Source: Pedobacter sp. SYSU D00535
Lineage (GTDB): Bacteria > Bacteroidota > Bacteroidia > Sphingobacteriales > Sphingobacteriaceae
Length of the DNA: 64,000 nucleotides
Assembly (NCBI RefSeq): GCF_017355855.1
Contig: NZ_JAFEWD010000002.1
Location: forward strand, 248,001-312,000
Direction: 5' to 3'
Shown here: piece after piece, positions 8,991-15,785 of the stretch
Layout of the letters: every line of letters begins with the position of its first letter
How positions within the stretch are numbered: the stretch's first letter is position 1
Translations under genes and position numbers: made by a program
Notes under the pieces: generated by a model
Databases searched by the model: none
The model's input: the letters and a program-made list of their open reading frames with translations, nothing else
Told to the model about the DNA's origin: nothing

Positions 8991-9350
8991 TACACTAAGA
9001 GGAGGTTAGGGCGGGGGAAAGCTTTCTTCCTTCCTGGCACTTGATCTACAGAAATGAGAGAGGTCGAGAAGGTTATGGTATCCCCGTTAAAACCTAAATC
9101 AGTAAACAGGATGTGCGCTTTAGCGAGAGCGGCATGGCCGCAAAGATCGACCTCTTTCCTGGGAGTGAACCACCTTAGCTTAAAGCCTTCTCCCTTGAGG
9201 ATAAGGAATGCAGTTTCAGCCACGTTATTTTCAGCCGCTATCCGCTGCATCGTCTCTTCCGGAAGCCAGTCCTTAAGCGGGCAGATTGCAGTAGGGTTTC
9301 CTCCAAAGGTTGATCGATAAAGGCATCCGCGTGATAAATAGGTATCGCAT
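8972..9350 (-). pseudogene. Decayed phzF copy (truncated, frameshifted)
   Basis: Residues encoded from about 9250 down to about 9060 match the intact PhzF closely: RIAAENNVAETAF and VDLCGHAALAKAHILFTDLG against QIAAENNLAETAF and VDLCGHATLASAHILFTELG. The upstream part also matches but in other frames. ATG at 9350 is followed by a frame shift before IPIYHADAF, and one base is missing again before FGGNPTAICPL. The C-terminal two thirds of the protein are absent; similarity fades near 9050 and the frame stops at 8972. The catalytic Glu is still encoded, but two frameshifts and truncation make this a pseudogene. Confidence 0.88.
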
Positions 9351-9351
9351 C

Positions 9352-9990
9352 TTAATCGGGTAAATAATTGTACAACACTAATTCGGCTTCTGATTTGATC
9401 TGGTATGTCGACTTGTTGTGCAGTAATACGATTCTGTCGCTTATTTCGAGTAGGGGTCGATAGAGATGGTCGGTGAGTACGATACCTCGTTTTTTCGATG
9501 CGATTTTAATTAGTTTTTGGATGATAGCAATGTGAAGAGGAGCGACACCCGAAAATGGCTCGTCTAGTAAAACGTAGTCAGCTGGCCGGGACAGTAACCA
9601 AATCGTCTCCATAAGTTTTAATTCTCCACCTGACAATGTCTGTAATTTTTTGCCGGAAACCTGGGGTAGAAAGGCTGTCATTTCAGGAATAAGATAGTCT
9701 GTGTTAATGTCTTTCAGGAGTTTCTCGATCGCTATAAACCCGGGGATGAACGTAGTTTGGGGAAGGTAGGCGATGCTGTTTTTAAAACCCTGCCTTACGA
9801 TCTTTCCATCCAACTTCATGTGCATAAAATCAGCTCGTTGCGTACCGAACATGATCTTCAGTAAGGTTGATTTTCCAGAGCCATTCCGCCCGAGTAGTCC
9901 TACCACTTCTCCTTTTGAGCAGCTAAGGTAACATCCGCACAACACATCCTGGTTGCCGAAGCTATGTTGGACGCTGTCAATTTCGAGCAT
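9352..9990 (-). CDS. Small ABC transporter ATP-binding protein
   Basis: ABC ATPase of 212 residues with all motifs: Walker A GRNGSGKST (34-42), Q-loop near LPQ (about 76-78), signature LSGGE (119-123), Walker B YVLLDEP (139-145) and switch His175 in LTDH. It is compact; the end (LHNKSTYQIKSEAELVLYNYLPD) is short, with no regulatory domain. Its start overlaps the end of a 98-residue membrane protein by 14 bases, the likely transmembrane partner. The TAA stop is one base from the ATG of the decayed phzF copy, showing that ABC and phzF were originally coupled. The transported substrate is unknown. Confidence 0.88.
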   Translation of the reverse strand: MLEIDSVQHSFGNQDVLCGCYLSCSKGEVVGLLGRNGSGKSTLLKIMFGTQRADFMHMKLDGKIVRQGFKNSIAYLPQTTFIPGFIAIEKLLKDINTDYLIPEMTAFLPQVSGKKLQTLSGGELKLMETIWLLSRPADYVLLDEPFSGVAPLHIAIIQKLIKIASKKRGIVLTDHLYRPLLEISDRIVLLHNKSTYQIKSEAELVLYNYLPD

Positions 9991-10273
9991 CGGTAAGAAA
10001 TTTTAACACCGCTATCGTTAATGTGGAAATGATAAAGTCCGCAAGAAAGACCTTGAAAAATAATAATAGTTCTGATTTCGCATAGTTGAGAACAAAATAC
10101 TTGTACTTGCGGATAAAGGGTCTTGAGAGGATGAAAAGGCAGAGGAAGAGTACTGTCTTCACAAATAGATAAAGAGCTATATCAGGCAGGGTCAGAAACA
10201 ACCAGAGAGTAATGAGGTTTAGCACAACTATCCCTGGAAGATAAAGTCGGAAGTAAATTATGAACAGGTTCAC
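9977..10273 (-). CDS. Small integral membrane protein, probable ABC partner
   Basis: A 98-residue, strongly hydrophobic protein with three likely membrane segments (about residues 10-30, 33-53 and 68-90) separated by a basic loop RPFIRKYKYF. I do not recognise a family. It overlaps the ABC ATPase start by 14 bases, so the two are translationally coupled, and it is probably the membrane half of a very small ABC system. It is much shorter than ordinary ABC permeases (usually five or six segments), so it would need to oligomerise or use another partner. It is the first gene of the minus-strand run ending in phzF. Confidence 0.75.
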   Translation of the reverse strand: MNLFIIYFRLYLPGIVVLNLITLWLFLTLPDIALYLFVKTVLFLCLFILSRPFIRKYKYFVLNYAKSELLLFFKVFLADFIISTLTIAVLKFLTDARN

Positions 10274-10322
10274 GTCTGAAAAATACAGCCTTTAGACCTC
10301 CGGATATAAAGTTTAACATACT

Positions 10323-10991
10323 TTAACCATTTCGTCTGGCCTCATTTACCATGAGGTGGGCCAGTCTGGTCGGTTCGGGAATTCTGTATTTGCCCGAGCA
10401 TCGTTTAATCAAATCCACACTCTGTTCATGGGTGAGCAGGTGTCCGGCAGAAATGAAGACCGGCTTGCAATTCCTTTTCGTGCGTAGAACCGTACCGATT
10501 TGTTCGCCTTTATCTGTAAGTGGACTTGCTCCGAAGACTTCATTCGGGGGTTCAGAATAGGAACCTGTAAGCAGCGTTTTAGCACAGCCAAGGGTAGGCG
10601 TATTGGTGGTGATGCCGAAGTTGGAGGCAATTCCAAGTCGCCGGGGATGCGCTACTCCGTGCCCGTCTGTTACCAGCACGTCCGGTTTCAGTTGTAGCTG
10701 GTTCCAGGCCTCCAGCAAGGCAGGCATTTCCCGGAAGGCAAGTAAGCCGGGGATATAAGGGAAGTCTACGGTAGTAGTTACGGTAGTCTGTTCAATTATT
10801 TTCAGATCCGGTAGCTGCAGCACTACTATACCTGCAAAGACAATATTGGAGTATTTATTGAACGAGATGTCAGCTCCGCCTACTGTCTTTATTTCTTTCT
10901 CCCAGAAAGTTAATCGTACTTTTTTTTGAAGTTCTTTTTGAAGGGCTACGGCTTCAGTAGGTGTAATGGTGTTATAGAATCTGGAGGACAT
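10323..10991 (-). CDS. nfi: Endonuclease V (deoxyinosine-specific)
   Basis: Endonuclease V, 222 residues. It cleaves DNA at the second phosphodiester bond 3' to deoxyinosine and starts alternative excision repair of deaminated adenine. The metal-binding residues are visible in order: Asp in GGADISF, Glu in the PYIPGLLAFRE motif, and Asp in TDGHG. The length is that of the bacterial family (about 220). It lies between the ABC module and rpoD on the same strand but is separated from rpoD by a terminator. Confidence 0.95.
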   Translation of the reverse strand: MSSRFYNTITPTEAVALQKELQKKVRLTFWEKEIKTVGGADISFNKYSNIVFAGIVVLQLPDLKIIEQTTVTTTVDFPYIPGLLAFREMPALLEAWNQLQLKPDVLVTDGHGVAHPRRLGIASNFGITTNTPTLGCAKTLLTGSYSEPPNEVFGASPLTDKGEQIGTVLRTKRNCKPVFISAGHLLTHEQSVDLIKRCSGKYRIPEPTRLAHLMVNEARRNG

Positions 10992-11040
10992 AAGCTAGCA
11001 ACAAGCGGTTTAGATAGTGGTTTTTGTTCCAGAAAAATCC

Positions 11041-11070
11041 AATAAAAAAGGCTTCCTTTTGGGGAAGCCT
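11041..11070 (-). terminator. Intrinsic terminator of rpoD
   Basis: An 8-bp stem (aggcttcc 11049-11056 with ggaagcct 11063-11070) is followed on the minus strand by a T-rich run (11041-11048). It ends rpoD transcription ahead of nfi. Confidence 0.85.
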
Positions 11071-11091
11071 CTGTCAGTTTCGATAATTTAC

Positions 11092-11952
11092 TTATCCTAA
11101 ATAAGATTTTAATATTTTGCTTCGCGATGTGTGACGAAGACGTTGCAGCGCCTTGTCTTTGATCTGACGAACGCGTTCGCGGGTAAGGTTGAACTTCTCC
11201 CCAATTTCCTCAAGTGAAAGCGGGTGATTAGTTCCGAGTCCGAAAAATAAAACGATAATTTCACGCTCACGCTCTGTTAGCGTTTGAAGCGATCGTTTAA
11301 TTTCTTCTGAAAGCGATTCGTTGATCAGATTGCTGTCGGTATTCGGATCGTCATTTTCCAATACATCCAGCAGGGTGTTTTCTTCGCCCTGCACAAATGG
11401 CGCATCCATAGAAACATGGCGGCCAGAATTGCTTAGCGTGTCAGAAATCTTGTCAACAGTTGTTTCAAGGATATCTGCCAGTTCTTCCGGAGAAGGCTCG
11501 CGTTCGTATTCTTGTTCAAGCTTTGAGAAAGCTTTACTGATTTTGCTTAAAGATCCTACCTGGTTAAGGGGTAATCTTACAATACGCGATTGCTCAGCAA
11601 TAGCTTGTAAGATCGATTGACGAATCCACCAAACGGCGTAAGAAATAAATTTAAAACCCTTCGTTTCGTCAAAGCGCTTAGCGGCTTTAATCAAGCCCAG
11701 ATTTCCTTCGTTGATCAGGTCACCTAATGTTAAACCCTGATTTTGATATTGTTTTGCTACAGATACAACGAAACGTAAGTTGGTTTTTGTGAGGCGTTCC
11801 AGGGCGGCCTGGTCTCCTTCGCGAATTTTTTGAGCAAGAATTACTTCTTCCTCAGCAGTAATTAAGTCTACCTTACCAATCTCATGAAGATACTTGTCGA
11901 GTGATTGCGACTCGCGATTGGTAATGGATTGTGTTATCTTGAGTTGTCTCAT
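11092..11952 (-). CDS. rpoD: RNA polymerase primary sigma factor, RpoD/SigA
   Basis: Housekeeping sigma factor, 286 residues, the short form typical of Bacteroidota without region 1.1. Region 1.2 ([18 protein letters not shown]), region 2 with the core-binding and -10-reading helix ([29 protein letters not shown]), region 3 ([13 protein letters not shown]) and region 4 with its helix-turn-helix ([20 protein letters not shown]) are all present. In this phylum it recognises TTTG and TAnnTTTG elements, many of which can be seen elsewhere in this window. A consensus -7 element precedes the gene. Confidence 0.97.
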   Translation of the reverse strand: MRQLKITQSITNRESQSLDKYLHEIGKVDLITAEEEVILAQKIREGDQAALERLTKTNLRFVVSVAKQYQNQGLTLGDLINEGNLGLIKAAKRFDETKGFKFISYAVWWIRQSILQAIAEQSRIVRLPLNQVGSLSKISKAFSKLEQEYEREPSPEELADILETTVDKISDTLSNSGRHVSMDAPFVQGEENTLLDVLENDDPNTDSNLINESLSEEIKRSLQTLTEREREIIVLFFGLGTNHPLSLEEIGEKFNLTRERVRQIKDKALQRLRHTSRSKILKSYLG

Positions 11953-11984
11953 TTAAATTATGATACCCCTTTCTTAAGCGTGTG

Positions 11985-11992
11985 CAAAGTTA
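11985..11992 (-). promoter_or_regulatory. rpoD promoter, -7 element TAACTTTG
   Basis: Exact match to the Bacteroidota TAnnTTTG element about 33 bases upstream of the rpoD start. No clear -33 TTTG is visible at the normal spacing. Confidence 0.65.
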
Positions 11993-12119
11993 GCAACTTT
12001 TGTAGCTTTAACGGTAAATAATGAAAAAAGTTGTTATTAAAAAATCTTTACAAAGTCAACCCTTAATAACAAAAATCATTCCACCATTGTTTAGAATTAG
12101 TGCTTTTCGAGAGGGCTTG

Positions 12120-12494
12120 CTAGAAATCTTCTTCTCTTTCTAACATGAGGATAGCACTCTGCGGAACGATAAAGTATTTCTCGTTCTGGTACATCACTTC
12201 AGTAGAGGCGTTTTGCAGGAAGATGGCCAGGTCTCCTTCCTTGGCCTGGAGCGGAATGTATTTTACTTTCTCTTCCCGTCCCCTCCATGCCTCATCCTCA
12301 TCAGTTGGAACGGGGATGGGATAGCCGGGGCCGGCTTTGATGATATAACCTTGTCTTACCTTTTCTTTTTCTTCGACCCCGGGTGGAAGAAAAAGGCCGC
12401 TAGCTGTTTTCTCTTCTGGTTTTAATGGTTTGATGAGCACCCGGTCTCCAACTACAATCAGTTTTTTCAATTTATTATCTGGTGTAATTTCCAT
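12120..12494 (-). CDS. GroES-like co-chaperonin family protein
   Basis: A 124-residue protein of the GroES (cpn10) fold. The family opening VVGDRVLIKPLKPEEKTASGLFLPPG is recognisable in sequence order, with the mobile-loop region KTASGLFLP. Near the end YFIVPQSAILMLE replaces the usual GroES C-terminus. It is longer than canonical GroES (about 95 residues), with an insertion (residues about 55-80, YPIPVPTDEDEAWRGREEK). There is no groEL next to it, so it is more likely a paralogue than the main co-chaperonin. It sits alone on the minus strand upstream of rpoD. Confidence 0.8.
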   Translation of the reverse strand: MEITPDNKLKKLIVVGDRVLIKPLKPEEKTASGLFLPPGVEEKEKVRQGYIIKAGPGYPIPVPTDEDEAWRGREEKVKYIPLQAKEGDLAIFLQNASTEVMYQNEKYFIVPQSAILMLEREEDF

Positions 12495-12607
12495 GATGCA
12501 AAAATATCAAAGCAGGGACTTTTAGAAAAGGGCGAGACATATAATTTACCCTTTGATGAATTTTTTAACGAGCGGCTACAGTGATTGAAATGACTGCTGA
12601 CTTTTTT

Positions 12608-12690
12608 AGCCCGGATTGCAGCGAAAAGCCCGCAACGAAGGCAGGGTTCCGGGCAGGGTGAGGACTTGTAGCGTAAAGCCGGACTGCAGG
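12608..12690. repeat. Intergenic element with imperfect direct repeats
   Basis: Two imperfect copies, GATTGCAGCGAAAAGCCCG (from about 12614) and GACTTGTAGCGTAAAGCCGG (from about 12663), flank a stretch with gcaggg repeated twice. The 240-base gap between the GroES-like gene and the hydrolase is unusually GC-rich here. It looks like a dispersed intergenic element of the host genome, but only one copy is in the window. The open frame across it has no protein-like features. Confidence 0.45.
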
Positions 12691-12734
12691 TGACTGGAAA
12701 GCGGAAGCTGTTGCTCCTGATCAATTCAAATCAG

Positions 12735-13571
12735 TTATAGTTCTTCCAGCTTGAACGTTTCTGCTATGCGAATTCCTTTTTCTGTTTCTGTTACTGTGCA
12801 GCACTCCGTAAGAGCGTCATGCTGGAAAATCAGTACATAGTCATTGGAAAAACCTTCCTGCAAAAAGTCTTTCTTCTCTGCCATTGATTGTAATGGGAAT
12901 ACATCGTAACCAGCGACATAAGGCACGGGCATATGACCGGCAGTCGGAATGAGATCGGTTGTAAATACGATGGTTCGGTTTTTCCAGCGCACTTGTGGGA
13001 GCATCATAGAGTCAGTATGGCCGCTTACCATTTTGATCTGTATATCAGGGGGAAAGCCGGCCTCGGTTTGATCAATGTACTGCAACTGACCTGATTCCTG
13101 CAGGGGAAGGATGTTCTCTTTTAAAAAAGAAGCCTTCTCGCGATCGTTTGGGTTGATTGCCCAGTTCCAATGTTTGCTATTGGTCCAATAGATTGCGTTT
13201 TTGAAAGCTGGGCTCAATTTTCGGTCAGAGAGGGCAACAGCGCCGCCGACGTGGTCGAGGTGCAGGTGTGTGAGGAGAACATCAGTGATATCATCGGGAT
13301 GGAAGCCATTTTTCGCCAGGGATTTTTGCAATGTATCCTCTCCGTCGAGGTGATAATAACTGAAGAACTTCTCACTCTGCTTGTTTCCTATGCCCGTATC
13401 TACAAGGATCAGCCGGTCGCCATCCTCAATAAGAAGGCTTCGCATAGCCAGCGAACAAAGGTTGTTGCTATCGGCGGGATTTGTTTTCTGCCAGATGGAT
13501 TTAGGGACAACGCCAAACATAGCGCCGCCATCAAGCTTAAAAAGACCAGTTTCTATAGTGTAAAGATTCAT
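12735..13571 (-). CDS. Metallo-beta-lactamase fold hydrolase
   Basis: MBL-fold hydrolase, 278 residues, cytoplasmic (no signal peptide). The metal-binding signature is complete: HLHLDH (His102, His104, Asp106, His107), a later His in VSGHTDS, and Asp in FTTDLIP. The domain order and length resemble quorum-lactonase and PhnP-like members that cleave lactones or phosphodiesters, but the sequence does not fix the substrate. It is on the same strand as the SMR transporter 75 bases upstream and may be co-transcribed with it. Confidence 0.88.
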   Translation of the reverse strand: MNLYTIETGLFKLDGGAMFGVVPKSIWQKTNPADSNNLCSLAMRSLLIEDGDRLILVDTGIGNKQSEKFFSYYHLDGEDTLQKSLAKNGFHPDDITDVLLTHLHLDHVGGAVALSDRKLSPAFKNAIYWTNSKHWNWAINPNDREKASFLKENILPLQESGQLQYIDQTEAGFPPDIQIKMVSGHTDSMMLPQVRWKNRTIVFTTDLIPTAGHMPVPYVAGYDVFPLQSMAEKKDFLQEGFSNDYVLIFQHDALTECCTVTETEKGIRIAETFKLEEL

Positions 13572-13646
13572 TGAGATTTTTCAATTAGCCAAATGTAATG
13601 GTCGGGGCACTAAAATAAAAAAGCGCTAGGTCACATTTGGAGCTGA

Positions 13647-13964
13647 TTATTTAGAGACCATTTTCAAGCCAAGTATGGAAGCAATCAGCATAAACAGAAA
13701 AAAGATACGCCAGAAGTCGGAAGGTTCTTTAAATAAAAATATACCGACCAGGACTGATCCTGCCGCTCCTATACCGGTCCATACCGCATAGGCTGTGCCT
13801 ATGGGCAGCGTTTGAACTGCTTTGTTAAGCAGTATGAAGCTTAAAGTGATGCAAATAAAAAAGCCAATACTCCATTTGGTGTTGCTGAAGTTGTTGGAAT
13901 ATTTAAGACAAGTAGTGAAACCAACTTCAAATAAACCACCGAGAATTAGAAATAACCAGGCCAT
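13647..13964 (-). CDS. Small multidrug resistance (SMR) family transporter
   Basis: A 105-residue protein with four membrane helices, the standard SMR length. The essential Glu13 in the first helix is present (GGLFEVGF), as is the signature GTAYAVWTGIGAAGSVLVG. The LKYSN segment and WTGIGA motif are closer to SugE/Gdx (guanidinium exporters) than to EmrE (inference). SMR proteins act as dimers and exchange protons for small cations. No guanidine riboswitch is possible in the short gap to the lpdA terminator. I do not assign a symbol because Gdx and Qac subtypes cannot be separated with certainty. Confidence 0.88.
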   Translation of the reverse strand: MAWLFLILGGLFEVGFTTCLKYSNNFSNTKWSIGFFICITLSFILLNKAVQTLPIGTAYAVWTGIGAAGSVLVGIFLFKEPSDFWRIFFLFMLIASILGLKMVSK

Positions 13965-14013
13965 TACGTTTACGGTTTGATGATCTTAGATGTACGATTT
14001 TAGTCGCTGATTG

Positions 14014-14049
14014 TTTAAAAAAGAAAGACCTGCGAAAATCGCAGGTCTT
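14014..14049 (-). terminator. Intrinsic terminator of lpdA
   Basis: An 11-bp perfect stem (aagacctgcga 14025-14035 with 14039-14049), 3-base loop, followed on the minus strand by a T run (complement of 14014-14022). Confidence 0.92.
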
Positions 14050-14089
14050 GTTAACTATCTATACGTTGAGAATTAACTCAACGAGATTC

Positions 14090-15478
14090 TTACAGGTGAA
14101 TTACCTCTCCGTAAGCATCAGCAGCAGCCTCCATAATGGCCTCGCTCATAGTTGGGTGAGGGTGTACTGATTTGACGATCTCCATACCAGTTGTTTCCAG
14201 TTTGCGGGCAACTACTACTTCTGCAATCATTTCAGTTACGTTGGCACCAATCATATGGCAGCCTAGGAACTCGCCGTATTTAGCATCGAAGATCACTTTA
14301 ACAAAACCATCTTTATTGCCGCCAGCACTGGCTTTGCCGGATGCTGAGAATGGGAATTTACCTACTTTGATCTCATAGCCCGCTTCTTTGGCAGCTTTTT
14401 CAGTGTAACCAACGGAAGCAATTTCAGGAGAGCAGTACGTACATCCAGGGATGTTGTTGTAATTCAAAGGTTCCGGATGGTGTCCGGCGATTTTCTCCAC
14501 GCAGATGATTCCTTCAGCAGACGCTACGTGAGCAAGCGCTTGTCCTGCTACAATATCTCCGATAGCATATACACCAGCAATATTGGTGCGATAAAATTCA
14601 TCCGTAACAACTCGTCCGCGATCTACTTTTACGCCAACCTCTTCCAGTCCGATGTTCTCGATGTTCGGAGCGATACCCACAGCAGAAAGTACGATGTCTG
14701 CTTCAAGCGTTTCTACTCCTTTCGCTGTTTTTACAGATGCTTTACAGCCTTTTCCGGAAGTGTCAACCGACTCTACGCTGGAGTTAGTCATGATATCAAT
14801 TCCGGCTTTCTTTAGGCTGCGCTCCAGTTGTTTTGAGATTTCCTCGTCCTCAACAGGAACAATTCTATCCATGAATTCAACCACAGTCACTTTAGTACCC
14901 AGTGCGTTGTAGAAATAAGCGAACTCGATACCGATAGCACCAGAACCCACTACGATCATGCTTTTTGGCTGCTCGGGTAGATTCATCGCCTGGCGGTAGC
15001 CGATGATTTTTTTGCCATCCTGTTTTAGGTTAGGAAGTTCTCTGGAACGAGCTCCTGTAGCCAGGATAGTGTGTTTAGCGGTGTACTCTTTGCTGGAACC
15101 ATCGGCGGCCTTTACTTCCACCTTGTTTCCTTTTTTGATTTTTGCAGTTCCCATGATCACGTCGATCTTGTTCTTTTTCATCAGGAACTGAATACCCTTG
15201 CTCATGCCGTCAGCAACGCCGCGGCTACGCTTAATAACTGCACCGAAGTCGGCTTCGCCACCTTGTACCTTGATGCCGTAATCGGCAGCGTGGTTAATGT
15301 ATTCAAACACCTGAGCACTTTTTAAAAGAGCTTTAGTTGGGATACAGCCCCAGTTCAGGCAAATGCCTCCCAGTGATTCACGTTCTACAACTGCGGTCTT
15401 TAAGCCAAGCTGTGCTCCGCGAATTGCAGCCACATAACCTCCGGGGCCACTTCCAATAACTATTAAGTCGTAATTCAT
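14090..15478 (-). CDS. lpdA: Dihydrolipoyl dehydrogenase (E3)
   Basis: Flavoprotein disulfide reductase, 462 residues, the E3 subunit of pyruvate and 2-oxoglutarate dehydrogenase complexes. It reoxidises dihydrolipoamide with NAD+. Visible parts: FAD-binding GSGPGG (9-14), redox-active pair Cys40 and Cys45 in GGICLNWGCIPTK, NAD-binding GSGAIG in the middle, the second FAD contact AIGDI, and the C-terminal catalytic His/Glu of the partner subunit in HPHPTMSEAIME. The gene is monocistronic, with its own promoter and terminator. Confidence 0.97.
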   Translation of the reverse strand: MNYDLIVIGSGPGGYVAAIRGAQLGLKTAVVERESLGGICLNWGCIPTKALLKSAQVFEYINHAADYGIKVQGGEADFGAVIKRSRGVADGMSKGIQFLMKKNKIDVIMGTAKIKKGNKVEVKAADGSSKEYTAKHTILATGARSRELPNLKQDGKKIIGYRQAMNLPEQPKSMIVVGSGAIGIEFAYFYNALGTKVTVVEFMDRIVPVEDEEISKQLERSLKKAGIDIMTNSSVESVDTSGKGCKASVKTAKGVETLEADIVLSAVGIAPNIENIGLEEVGVKVDRGRVVTDEFYRTNIAGVYAIGDIVAGQALAHVASAEGIICVEKIAGHHPEPLNYNNIPGCTYCSPEIASVGYTEKAAKEAGYEIKVGKFPFSASGKASAGGNKDGFVKVIFDAKYGEFLGCHMIGANVTEMIAEVVVARKLETTGMEIVKSVHPHPTMSEAIMEAAADAYGEVIHL

Positions 15479-15511
15479 GAGAATTTTTATTGTTTAAATT
15501 TTTGAACCGGG

Positions 15512-15519
15512 CAAATCTA
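15512..15519 (-). promoter_or_regulatory. lpdA promoter, -7 element TAGATTTG
   Basis: Exact TAnnTTTG match on the minus strand, 34 bases upstream of lpdA. The 307-base gap 15479-15785 holds this promoter, an AT-rich stretch and the divergent receptor promoter at 15728. I see no small gene or structured RNA in it. Confidence 0.65.
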
Positions 15520-15727
15520 CAAATTGTGAAGCTTTTGAAGAAAATAAATACGGGCTTACAATTCAAATAGGAAAAAGTTTTCGACGGGTTTTTGCTTTTT
15601 CTCGTTTCTTGGAATGATTTTCAATAAATAGACATTTTTTTTGCTAAAAGTTAAAGATTGTATGGGATCACTTTTCTTCTTAACATTATTTTAATATAAC
15701 TTTTTAGAAAATTTAAATCCATGTAAG

Positions 15728-15735
15728 TATCTTTG
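15728..15735 (+). promoter_or_regulatory. Receptor promoter, -7 element TATCTTTG
   Basis: Exact TAnnTTTG match about 50 bases upstream of the TonB receptor start at 15786. No good -33 TTTG is present at the usual spacing. Confidence 0.6.
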
Positions 15736-15785
15736 CGCCATTAATTTCAAAATATTTTCACATTATTCAAATCACCAAAATTTTT

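Noticed and set aside
12467-12724. Minus-strand open frame of 85 codons
   Set aside because: It covers the GC-rich intergenic element, overlaps the GroES-like start, and has no protein-like features.
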